This document shows, piece by piece, positions 10,021 through 18,569 of a stretch of 64,000 nt of DNA. This DNA comes from Algoriphagus halophilus (GTDB taxonomy: Bacteria; Bacteroidota; Bacteroidia; Cytophagales; Cyclobacteriaceae): NCBI RefSeq assembly GCF_900129785.1, contig NZ_FSRC01000004.1:1-64000 (forward strand). Reading direction: 5' to 3'. The notes beneath the pieces are model-generated. The model saw nothing but the letters and a program-made list of their open reading frames with translations. It was not told the origin of the DNA and made no database searches. The translations under genes were made by a program, and so were the position numbers. How positions within the stretch are numbered: the first letter of the stretch is position 1; the number at the start of each line of letters is the position of its first letter.

Positions 10021-10710
10021 TCATTGGGGTTGAATAATGAAGCTTCGAATTCCCATAATTATTAATAGTTGACCTACCGCATAGGTGCCCATCACTAGGA
10101 TTCCTGCTTCAGGAAACTCTAGGTAAAACCGATTAATGGCAAGGATTCCGTCTGAAATAAAAAATAAAGTTGCTCCAACCATTACCTGCCAAAAGCTAGG
10201 GGCATGCACTTTCCCATATCGTTCTCTAGCCATGGTAACCATGGAAATAATTGCAATCACATAGATGATCACAGGGATTTTCAATACCCCAAGATTAGGT
10301 TGAATCAGGTAATAAACAAATGCTGCAAGGATGTAGAATGGAAGGTTTAATAAAAAAGCCTTGACAAAATTTACATTGCCTATTTCTCCTGGATTTTTTT
10401 GAGCCACTTTAAACCCAATGATGTAACAGATATGTGCCATCAAAAAAGAGCCAAGTCCAAAGGCAAATAACTCCGGCCACAATAGGAGAATATCTCCTAT
10501 CCAAGAGAAAATCAAGGCTCCCATAATTGTTCTGGAAAGCAAAGTTCGGGCTATCGGTTTGGAAATAAGGTAGAAGTAGATGATTAACCCCAATATTATC
10601 AGGGGTTTAGAGAAAAGGCGTAAGTCTGACTTATTCTCTAAAATAAAGAAAAGGTCTGCCAGCGTAGCAAACAAAAACAGGTATAACCAAGCAAAATCTT
10701 TATTTCTCAA
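10021..10710 (-). CDS. YhhN/TMEM86 family membrane protein (putative lysoplasmalogenase)
   Basis: Integral membrane protein, 229 residues, with about eight hydrophobic helices. The pattern KPLIILGLIIYFYL near the N-terminus and FSWIGDILLL in the middle fits the YhhN family, whose animal member TMEM86 hydrolyses the vinyl-ether bond of lysoplasmalogens. In bacteria the substrate is uncertain. It precedes the DUF3820 gene on the minus strand and is divergent from the TonB receptor. Confidence 0.85.
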   Translation of the reverse strand: MRNKDFAWLYLFLFATLADLFFILENKSDLRLFSKPLIILGLIIYFYLISKPIARTLLSRTIMGALIFSWIGDILLLWPELFAFGLGSFLMAHICYIIGFKVAQKNPGEIGNVNFVKAFLLNLPFYILAAFVYYLIQPNLGVLKIPVIIYVIAIISMVTMARERYGKVHAPSFWQVMVGATLFFISDGILAINRFYLEFPEAGILVMGTYAVGQLLIIMGIRSFIIQPQ

Positions 10711-11044
10711 TTGGTAGGATATTTTGTGATAATTATCTGATCAAATTTATTTAACTGCAAAAGCAGGTGTTCTCAAAATCTGATTTTGAATTTGTGAAAA
10801 TTTTAAGGCTCCTCCTTTTCGGTAAGCTTTTCAAAATTGACTCAAATTAATTTTCTATTCAATAAAGAATTGAAAGATTTTTTAGAAATAAGAAAACATT
10901 ATTCGCTTTTTGATATTAATTTATTGTTAAAATTTGTGAAATTTGGGATGTGAATCTTAACAATTCCTACCCCAAAATACCGCATCTCGATTTTACTTTT
11001 GTAGGGAATTAATTAAAACCAACTTATATCAAAACCAATTTATT
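10711..11044. other. Intergenic region upstream of the TonB receptor
   Basis: 334 bases, strongly AT-rich, no gene seen. It holds the receptor promoter near its right end and presumably the minus-strand promoter of the YhhN gene, which I could not place. Confidence 0.55.
10994..11001 (+). promoter_or_regulatory. -7 box for the TonB-dependent receptor gene
   Basis: TACTTTTG is a perfect match to TAnnTTTG, 43 bases before the receptor ATG. The -33 element is not obvious. Confidence 0.55.
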
Positions 11045-14000
11045 ATGAGGCAAAATTTACTGAGAAATTTGTTGTCATTAATTTTCCTTTTTGTGGGTAC
11101 AGGTATAGCCTTTTCACAGGGTGTTACCACAGCCAGCATTCAAGGAAATGTAATTGACGAAACTGGTGAGTCCCTTCCGGGGGCAAATATTGTGGCAACG
11201 CATGAACCATCAGGGACGCGTTATGGAGCAGTAAGTAATTTAGAAGGAAGATTTGTACTTCCAAATATGAGGGTCGGCGGACCTTATACGGTCGTAGTAT
11301 CATTTGTAGGATTTGAAGAGCGAACTTTTGATGGGATTGTTCTAGGCCTTGGTGCTACTTACACCTTGAATGTACAACTATCCGATGGAATGGAATTAGA
11401 TCTAGTAGAAGTGGTAGCAAGTAAAGATGCTATCATGAACTCTGATCGTACGGGTGCTTCTTTGAACTTAAACAATGATAAAATTAATTCATTGCCTACC
11501 GTAAACAGAAGTATCAATGATTTCACTCGATTAACACCACAATCGAATGGAACTTCCTTTGCGGGTACTTCAAGCAGGTTCAATAACTATACAATTGATG
11601 GCAATATCTATAACAATAACTTCGGTTTAGGTTCTGGCCAATTTGCTGGATCAAACCCAATTTCATTGGATGCTATCGAGGAAGTACAGGTAAACTTGGC
11701 TCCATTTGATGTTCGTCAAGCTGGTTTTACAGGAGCTTCTGTAAATGCGATTACCAAATCAGGAACCAATGATTTCTCTGGTTCTGCTTATTATTTCCTA
11801 AGAAATGACCAAATGATTGGTGATAAAGTAGGAGATACTCGATTGAATGTAGGAGACTCTAAAAATGAAATTGTAGGATTCAGATTAGGAGGACCAATCC
11901 TAAAGAATAAATTATTCTTCTTTGTTTCATATGAAAAAGAGACCGAAGCGGTACCAAGTTTTACAAAAGTTGCTTCAAGACCAGGCTTAGAGCCTGATGG
12001 TTTGACAGTTTCTAGAGTACCTGCGTCCCAATTGGATTTTGTAAGAGAGAGCCTTTCTCAAATATATGGCTACGAGGCAGGTCCTTATGAGAATTATTCA
12101 TTTGCTTCAGAGCAGGAAAGATTTAATGCTCGATTGGATTGGAACATCAATGACAATCACAAAGTATCATTACGATATAACAATTACACAGCATTTACTG
12201 ATGTACCAACCAACGGAAACTCTGTAAGATACATTTCTACCAGATATAGAAATACTAGCAGAACTGGAATTGAAGCAATGAATTTCAGAAATGCGAATTA
12301 CACGAATGATAGAAAAGTACAGTCTTGGGTTGCTGAAGTAAACTCCAGAATCGGAGTGAATATGTCCAATCAAATCAATGTTGGATATACCTCAATTACG
12401 GATCCAAAAAGAGGGATCCCTGGAGGACAGGATTTTCCATTTATTGAAGTAATGGAGCCAGATGCATCTGGTAACTTACTTTACTACATGTCCATGGGTA
12501 ATGAGTTATATACCGTGGGTAACTTATTGGAGAATAATATTTTCAATTTCACCGACAATTTCTCCATTTACAAAGGAAACCATACGTATACTTTTGGGGT
12601 GAACTTTGAATACATGACGTTCAAAAATGCCTTCAACCCGGTATTTAATGGATTTTATCGATTCAATTCCTATGATGATTTTGTAGCAACTGTTATTGAT
12701 CGTACGCCAGGTTCCTATCCAGAAGCATTTGCAAAAGGATATGCATTAGACGGTTCAACAACTCCTCCAGTAGATAATACCAAATTTGGTCAAATCGGTT
12801 TTTATGTTCAGGATGAATTTCAAGTAACTCCAAACTTGAAATTGACTGGTGGGTTGAGAATTGATTTTCCTTTCTACCCAATTGATATTCCGACCAATGA
12901 ATTGTTGGATGACTTAAACAAAACCTTTGAAACTCCAGACGGAACGATTACACCAGATGTAAGTCAGTTCCCTAAAGTGAACCCTCTTTGGTCTCCAAGA
13001 GTAGGTGTGAACTGGGATGTACATGGTGACCGTACCACACAAGTACGTGGAGGTACAGGTATATTCTCAGGGAGAATTCCTTTTGTATGGTTGTCAAATC
13101 AAGTGAATGGTTCCGGTGTGGTAAGAGGTGGACTTGGTTATGAAGGAGAAGATGTAGTAGATGCTTTAGGCCCTAATTACGTGTTCAATCCAGATGTAAC
13201 TTTTGGGAATCCAGAAAATCCTGGCCAATCGCTTTCCAACGAGCTAAACCTGACCGATAGAAACTTCAAACTTCCTCAAGTATGGAGATCTAACCTTGCA
13301 GTGGATCAGGTATTACCATTTGGAATCATTGGAACCCTAGAGTTTATTTATTCTAAAGATGTTTCTACTCCTATTGCATACAATCCAGTGGTAAGAACTC
13401 CAGATGGAACATTCTCAGGTCCTGATCAGAGACCTTATTGGGAAGGAAGTAACTATTCCAATGATGATGATTTTAGAAATGTCTTTTATTTAACTAATGC
13501 TCAGAGAAAGGCAGACTATTATTCCATTACTGCACAATTACAAAAGCAATTCGATAATGGATTTTCAACGATGGTAGCATATACAAGATCTAGATCTCGT
13601 GATTTGGATGCTTCCAGCGGTGCCCAAGCGATCTCACTTTGGCCTGCTACTGTTCAATCAGATAGAAATGATCCAGAATTAAGTTTTGCTGGCTTTGATA
13701 TTCCTAATAGAGTAATCGCAAACATTGCCTATCAAACAGATAATACCACGATTTCATTATTCTATGAAGGTTCTGACGCTGGTAGATTCTCTTATACTTA
13801 CTCTGGAAACTTTGGCGATGCCTCAAACCGATTGATGTATATACCAAACAATGCTAGTGAATTGGCGTTCCAGGAATTTACCTTAAATGGAACTACCATT
13901 ACTGCTGCTGAACAAGCGCAGTTATTGGATGCTTATATTGATCAGGATAAGTATTTAAGTGAGAACAGAGGGTCTATTGCTGAAAGAAATGGAGCTGTCA

Positions 14001-14314
14001 GACCATTTGTAAATAGATTTGATTTGAGAATCACTGAAGATATCGTGTTATCTAAAGATCAAAAGAATAGACTTCAATTATCTATTGATATTTTGAATAT
14101 TGGCAATATGTTTAACTCTTCATGGGGAATTCAAAAGTTTGCGTATCAAGATAACTTGCTGAACTATAGAGGTGTTAATAGTGCTGGTCAACCAGAATAT
14201 CGATTGAACACTATCCCTGGAACTAGTGAGTTCCCTACAGATACATTTAGAAATACTACCTCAATTGGAGATACTTGGAGAATGCAGGTAGGCGTTCGTT
14301 ATATCTTTAATTAA
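11045..14314 (+). CDS. TonB-dependent receptor with carboxypeptidase-regulatory-like domain (Oar-like)
   Basis: Outer-membrane protein of 1089 residues. A signal peptide ends near FSQG (about residue 25). A CarboxypepD_reg-like beta-sandwich follows (about 28-115), containing IQGNVIDETGESLPGANI. Then come a plug domain (about 125-245, with SINDFTRLTPQSNG and an AFTGA-type region) and a long beta-barrel ending in an aromatic-rich strand and a terminal Asn (VRYIFN). The similarity is to Oar-type receptors rather than SusC, and no SusD partner is adjacent. The substrate is unknown. It is monocistronic, with its own promoter and terminator. Confidence 0.9.
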   Translation: MRQNLLRNLLSLIFLFVGTGIAFSQGVTTASIQGNVIDETGESLPGANIVATHEPSGTRYGAVSNLEGRFVLPNMRVGGPYTVVVSFVGFEERTFDGIVLGLGATYTLNVQLSDGMELDLVEVVASKDAIMNSDRTGASLNLNNDKINSLPTVNRSINDFTRLTPQSNGTSFAGTSSRFNNYTIDGNIYNNNFGLGSGQFAGSNPISLDAIEEVQVNLAPFDVRQAGFTGASVNAITKSGTNDFSGSAYYFLRNDQMIGDKVGDTRLNVGDSKNEIVGFRLGGPILKNKLFFFVSYEKETEAVPSFTKVASRPGLEPDGLTVSRVPASQLDFVRESLSQIYGYEAGPYENYSFASEQERFNARLDWNINDNHKVSLRYNNYTAFTDVPTNGNSVRYISTRYRNTSRTGIEAMNFRNANYTNDRKVQSWVAEVNSRIGVNMSNQINVGYTSITDPKRGIPGGQDFPFIEVMEPDASGNLLYYMSMGNELYTVGNLLENNIFNFTDNFSIYKGNHTYTFGVNFEYMTFKNAFNPVFNGFYRFNSYDDFVATVIDRTPGSYPEAFAKGYALDGSTTPPVDNTKFGQIGFYVQDEFQVTPNLKLTGGLRIDFPFYPIDIPTNELLDDLNKTFETPDGTITPDVSQFPKVNPLWSPRVGVNWDVHGDRTTQVRGGTGIFSGRIPFVWLSNQVNGSGVVRGGLGYEGEDVVDALGPNYVFNPDVTFGNPENPGQSLSNELNLTDRNFKLPQVWRSNLAVDQVLPFGIIGTLEFIYSKDVSTPIAYNPVVRTPDGTFSGPDQRPYWEGSNYSNDDDFRNVFYLTNAQRKADYYSITAQLQKQFDNGFSTMVAYTRSRSRDLDASSGAQAISLWPATVQSDRNDPELSFAGFDIPNRVIANIAYQTDNTTISLFYEGSDAGRFSYTYSGNFGDASNRLMYIPNNASELAFQEFTLNGTTITAAEQAQLLDAYIDQDKYLSENRGSIAERNGAVRPFVNRFDLRITEDIVLSKDQKNRLQLSIDILNIGNMFNSSWGIQKFAYQDNLLNYRGVNSAGQPEYRLNTIPGTSEFPTDTFRNTTSIGDTWRMQVGVRYIFN

Positions 14315-14330
14315 AAATTGAAAATTTGGC

Positions 14331-14363
14331 AAAAAATGCACCCATTTTTGGGTGCATTTTTTA
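14331..14363 (+). terminator. Terminator of the TonB receptor gene
   Basis: A 13-bp stem (AAAAAATGCACCC with its complement) with a short T-rich loop and a T-run, 17 bases after the receptor stop. Confidence 0.85.
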
Positions 14364-14400
14364 TTTTTAACAATTCTAAGTTTTTAATGGTTAATCGTTT

Positions 14401-15471
14401 ATGAAAAATCTTATAGCCTTAATTTTTGCTTTTGGAATTACTTTTTCCATTCATGCACAGACGGATTCTTTAATTTTAAAGAATAAAGACGTCATTATCG
14501 GTGAAATAAAAAGTATGGATCGGGGAGTCCTAACTATTGAAACCGATTACAGTGATTCTGACTTTAAAATTTCTTGGGACGGAATCGCACAATTGTATTC
14601 TAACACAAAATATTTAATTACCCTTTCTAATGGAAAGAGGTATAACGGTAAAGTGAATAGCGTAGGAGATGGGGTGATATCCATCGATACCTATGACCCT
14701 GATAATCTTCTTCCCTTAAGGAAAAAAAGAAGAAACACGGGTACTGAAGATATTGGAGGGGGAACAATTCAGGTTGATATAGATCAAATCGTTTACTTAA
14801 ATGCGCTAGATGAAGGGTTTTGGAGTAGACTATCTGCCAACATTGACTTGGGGTGGAGCTTAACTAAAGCCAATAACCTAAGACAATTTAATATAAGAAG
14901 TGGATTGGGATATTTAGCAGACCGTTGGAAAGCAAACGCAACCTATAACTCTCTAAGATCCGCGCAAGATGAGATAGATCCAGTGAAAAGGACAGATGCA
15001 GATTTCTCCTATAACTATTTTTTGCCTAAAGATTGGTATTTACTCTACAACATTACTTTTCTTTCCAACACGGAGCAGTTGATTAAACTCCGAACCGGTA
15101 ATAAAATTGGTATTGGTAAATACTTGGTTCATAATAATCAGACCTACTTTGGCTTTCAAGCAGGGGTCAACTATAACAATGAAAGATACTTTGACGACAC
15201 CCCATCAAGGAGAACAGGGGAAGGTTTCATAGGAGCCGAACTCAATATGTATGATATAGGAGATTTAACGCTTTATTCCCAAGTAGTGGCCTATCCAAGT
15301 TTTTCCGAATCAGGAAGATTCAGAACAGATTTTAAAATGGATGTGAAGTATGAATTCTTTTCTGATTTTTATGTGAAGCTTGGTACAACCATGAACTACG
15401 ATAACAGACCGATTGAAGGAGCCACTACGCTCGATTATATTTTCCAAACCACCGTTGGATGGGAGTTATAA
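14401..15471 (+). CDS. DUF481 family outer-membrane protein (first of a tandem pair)
   Basis: 356 residues with a signal peptide ending near IHAQ (about residue 19). The N-terminal part (about 20-140) has a beta-rich pattern DSLILKNKDVIIGEIKSMDRG, and the C-terminal part matches the DUF481/YdiY-type predicted beta-barrel, ending in TVGWEL. No molecular function is established for the family; a salt-stress-induced outer-membrane role is suggested in enterobacteria. The gene overlaps its paralogue downstream by 13 bases, so the two are translationally coupled. Confidence 0.82.
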   Translation: MKNLIALIFAFGITFSIHAQTDSLILKNKDVIIGEIKSMDRGVLTIETDYSDSDFKISWDGIAQLYSNTKYLITLSNGKRYNGKVNSVGDGVISIDTYDPDNLLPLRKKRRNTGTEDIGGGTIQVDIDQIVYLNALDEGFWSRLSANIDLGWSLTKANNLRQFNIRSGLGYLADRWKANATYNSLRSAQDEIDPVKRTDADFSYNYFLPKDWYLLYNITFLSNTEQLIKLRTGNKIGIGKYLVHNNQTYFGFQAGVNYNNERYFDDTPSRRTGEGFIGAELNMYDIGDLTLYSQVVAYPSFSESGRFRTDFKMDVKYEFFSDFYVKLGTTMNYDNRPIEGATTLDYIFQTTVGWEL

Positions 15472-16532
15472 ATTTCCTTTACAAATTGATATTACTTGGA
15501 ACCCTACTTTTGGTAGGGTTTCCTCATTTAAGCAAAGCTCAAAAAGATACGTTGAGGCTATCCAATGAGGATGTTTTGGTAGGAGAAATCAAATATATGG
15601 ATAGGGGAATTCTTTTTATCAAAACGATTTATTCCAATGCTGATATTCAGGTCAAATGGAAAGAAGTAAATACCATTCATTCCGAAAGCCTATTTTTGAT
15701 TACGCTTGAAAATGGGGAGCGGCTTGAGGGAAACTTAAAATCAATATCCAATGACTCTTTGTTGATTCATGTGATTAAACCCACAAAAAGGACATTGAGC
15801 CATATTGAATTGGATGAGTTTGAAAATTTTCAAATCAATAAAGACCAACTGGTATTATTGAATGAAATTAATACCTCTTTTTCAAGTCGGTTTAATGGAG
15901 ATATTAGTGTTGGATTCAACTTGGCAAAAGCAAACAAACTGAGACAGTTCTCAATCAAGTCAAATTTGGGTTATTCAGGAGATATCTGGGGAGGAGCACT
16001 GGACTTAAACGTGATTAGATCCATTCAATCTTCTACTGCTGCTATTGAGCGTTATCAAGGTAGCGGATCAATTTTATTATTTCTCCCCAAGGATTTTTTT
16101 TTAATAGGGGTGGTCAGCTTACTCAGCAACACACAACAATTGTTGGAATTAAGGGTGAATTCCATCCTAGGAGCAGGTATGTATTTAATTCATACCAATC
16201 ATTCCTATTGGAACCTACAAGTAGGGGTTAATAATAACAATGAACGATTTCAAGGTGACTTGCCATCTGAAAATTCATTCGAGGCAATAATTGGGACCGA
16301 TATTAATTTTTATGATGTGGGTGTTTTTAATTTTTCAGGTTCAATAGCAGGGTATAGAAGTTTCTTGGATGAGGGAAGATATAGATCAGATGCGAGGTTT
16401 GATGTTACCTATAAATTTGTAGATGATTTTTTCCTAAAACTTGGATTGGCATTCAATTATGATAGTAAACCTACAGAGGGAGCCACTGATTTTGATTATG
16501 TCGTTCAAAGTACATTGGGGTGGAAATTTTAG
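15459..16532 (+). CDS. DUF481 family outer-membrane protein (second of a tandem pair)
   Basis: 357 residues with a signal peptide ending near SKAQ (about residue 27). It is a clear paralogue of the preceding protein in the same domain order: DTLRLSNEDVLVGEIKYMDRG aligns with the equivalent N-terminal segment, and NNNERFQGDLPSE and the terminal TLGWKF with the barrel end. The ATG at 15459 lies inside the last codons of the upstream gene, 13 bases before its stop. The pair is therefore a tandem duplication that has diverged while keeping length. Confidence 0.82.
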   Translation: MGVINFLYKLILLGTLLLVGFPHLSKAQKDTLRLSNEDVLVGEIKYMDRGILFIKTIYSNADIQVKWKEVNTIHSESLFLITLENGERLEGNLKSISNDSLLIHVIKPTKRTLSHIELDEFENFQINKDQLVLLNEINTSFSSRFNGDISVGFNLAKANKLRQFSIKSNLGYSGDIWGGALDLNVIRSIQSSTAAIERYQGSGSILLFLPKDFFLIGVVSLLSNTQQLLELRVNSILGAGMYLIHTNHSYWNLQVGVNNNNERFQGDLPSENSFEAIIGTDINFYDVGVFNFSGSIAGYRSFLDEGRYRSDARFDVTYKFVDDFFLKLGLAFNYDSKPTEGATDFDYVVQSTLGWKF

Positions 16533-16681
16533 GTTTATTTGAGAATTACAGAATAAAACATCCTCTTTTTTTTCCATTGATAAGGAACATTTGCCACGAG
16601 TATCTTTTTTACCATTAATCAAAAATTATCAATTTACTTTTATTGTTTACAACCTTTGTGTGGCATGAGGGTTTAATCTAT

Positions 16682-17464
16682 ATGTTATATAATAAAAGGT
16701 ATATTCATCCGAACAGTTCTGAGTGGGTTGTGTTTATCCATGGTGCTGGAGGTTCTTCAGTGGTGTGGTATAAACAGTTGAAAGAATTTAAAGCCCATTT
16801 TAATCTACTGATGATTGATCTTCGAGGACATGGTAAGTCCAGCGATCTTTCTGAGGCAATTTGGAAAGAGGAATATACCTTTCAGGAAATAACCATGGAT
16901 ATCATTGAAGTATTGGATTATCATGCTATTCCACCTGCTCATTTTGCTGGAGTTTCATTAGGGACAATTATCGCTAGAAATCTTGCAGAGTTGGAACCAT
17001 CACGTGTAAAATCAATGGTATTGGCAGGGGCAGTGACTAGGTTGAATATACAATCTAGGGTATTGGTATTTCTTGGCAATACATTTAAAAAAGTCATTCC
17101 CTATATGTGGCTTTATAGTTTGTTTGCATTCATTATCATGCCGAGGAAGCAGCATGAAGAATCAAGAAACTTATTTATTAATGAGGCAAAGAAGCTTTGC
17201 CAAAAAGAGTTTATCAGGTGGTTTAAATTAACAAAAGATATCAATCCTCTTTTAAAATATTTTAAAGAGAAAGCTATAAATATTCCTACCCTTTATGTGA
17301 TGGGTGATCAGGATTTGATGTTTTTAGAACCGGTAAAAAATATTGTTGAAAAGCAGAGTAATTCTATTTTGAAAATTGTGGAAAAATGTGGGCATGTAGT
17401 CAATGTAGAACAACCAAAGCTATTTAATCAGTACGCATTAACATTTATTCAAGGACAAACCTAA
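16682..17464 (+). CDS. Alpha/beta fold hydrolase
   Basis: 260 residues from the ATG at 16682. A TTG 39 bases earlier is in frame, but its extension looks non-conserved and sits in a promoter-like AT stretch, so I prefer the ATG. The oxyanion-hole motif HGAGGSS, nucleophile elbow GVSLG (Ser), an acid in GDQDLMF and the His of GHVVNVEQP complete a catalytic triad. The substrate is unknown; esterase, lactonase or peptidase are all possible. It lies 21 bases before the RND adaptor gene and may be the first gene of that operon. Confidence 0.85.
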   Translation: MLYNKRYIHPNSSEWVVFIHGAGGSSVVWYKQLKEFKAHFNLLMIDLRGHGKSSDLSEAIWKEEYTFQEITMDIIEVLDYHAIPPAHFAGVSLGTIIARNLAELEPSRVKSMVLAGAVTRLNIQSRVLVFLGNTFKKVIPYMWLYSLFAFIIMPRKQHEESRNLFINEAKKLCQKEFIRWFKLTKDINPLLKYFKEKAINIPTLYVMGDQDLMFLEPVKNIVEKQSNSILKIVEKCGHVVNVEQPKLFNQYALTFIQGQT

Positions 17465-17485
17465 AACGGAGTACTTTCATTATTT

Positions 17486-18568
17486 ATGAAAAACCAGACA
17501 AAGATCATCCTGATAGTAGGGATTATCCTCATTATTATCGCAGCTTTTTTATATCCAAGGCTGGACAGTCGTAAAACCAATGATACAAGCGTTGCTTCTT
17601 CGGGTGCAGGACCAGGTGCCCCTGCTAATTTGCCCGTAAAAGTGGTGAAGCTTCAACGGGAGACACTTAGGAACCAGCTTTCCGTTACTGGAACTATTTT
17701 GCCAAACGAATCAGTTGACCTTAGACCTGAAATTTCGGGGTTGGTTACCAAGATTTCATTCAATGAAGGACAGTATGTATCAAAGGGTACTCCGCTATTG
17801 TATTTAAATGACGATGAGCTTCAAGCTCAATTTCAGAGATTACAGTACACGCAAAAATTATTTGAAAGTCAAGAAAATAGGCAAAAGCAATTGCTTGCAA
17901 GAGAAGCAATTAGCCAGGAAGAATATGATATTGTTCTAAATCAGTATAATACGACCTTATCTGATTTAAAATTGGTGGAGGCTCAATTGGCAAAGACCGT
18001 TGTGAGGGCTCCATTTAATGGGATACTAGGTTTGAGACAAGTTTCTGAGGGGAGCGTGATCGGAACAGGTGATATCATTGCCAATTTCGTAAATATTGAT
18101 CCTGTAAAAATCGAGTTTTCCATCCCTGAAAGATATGCCAATCAAGTTGAGGTAGGGTCTGAGATTTACTTTACCAATGAGTCTTCCCCTGAAGAGGTAG
18201 TAGGAAAAGTATATGCATATGAACCACAAATTGACGCTGCTACCCGTACGTTAAAATTAAGAGCAGAAAGCCCAAATAAAGACAGGAAGTTTTTACCGGG
18301 AATGTTTGTGAGAATTCGTTTTGTTTTGGGTGAAACTGAAAATGCCTTGATGGTTCCTTCAGAATCCGTAATTCCAGAACTTCAAGGATATAAAGTTTTT
18401 GTTGTTGGTGCTGATAATAAGGCTGAAGAGCGTACTGTAGAAATCGGCACTCGTACAGACACCCATGTTCAAATCATCAGTGGTTTGGAAGTAGGCGATC
18501 TGGTGTTCACCACAGGTGTATTACAAGCAAGACAGGGATCCCCTGTAGAGTATACTCAAATCAACTAA
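17486..18568 (+). CDS. RND efflux periplasmic adaptor subunit
   Basis: Membrane-fusion protein of the HlyD/AcrA type, 360 residues, joining the RND pump to the outer-membrane channel. An N-terminal hydrophobic anchor (about residues 6-23) is followed by a lipoyl/barrel-sandwich segment (SVDLRPEISGLVTKISFNEG and later VVRAPFNGILG), an intervening alpha-hairpin with Gln/Glu-rich heptads, and beta-barrel and membrane-proximal domains. It starts 21 bases after the hydrolase gene and ends 1 base before the pump gene. Together the three downstream genes form a complete tripartite efflux system. Confidence 0.93.
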   Translation: MKNQTKIILIVGIILIIIAAFLYPRLDSRKTNDTSVASSGAGPGAPANLPVKVVKLQRETLRNQLSVTGTILPNESVDLRPEISGLVTKISFNEGQYVSKGTPLLYLNDDELQAQFQRLQYTQKLFESQENRQKQLLAREAISQEEYDIVLNQYNTTLSDLKLVEAQLAKTVVRAPFNGILGLRQVSEGSVIGTGDIIANFVNIDPVKIEFSIPERYANQVEVGSEIYFTNESSPEEVVGKVYAYEPQIDAATRTLKLRAESPNKDRKFLPGMFVRIRFVLGETENALMVPSESVIPELQGYKVFVVGADNKAEERTVEIGTRTDTHVQIISGLEVGDLVFTTGVLQARQGSPVEYTQIN

Positions 18569-18569
18569 T

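Noticed and set aside
16643..16681. TTG start of the alpha/beta hydrolase.
   Set aside because: The added 13 residues precede the normal strand order, and an ATG at 16682 is available.
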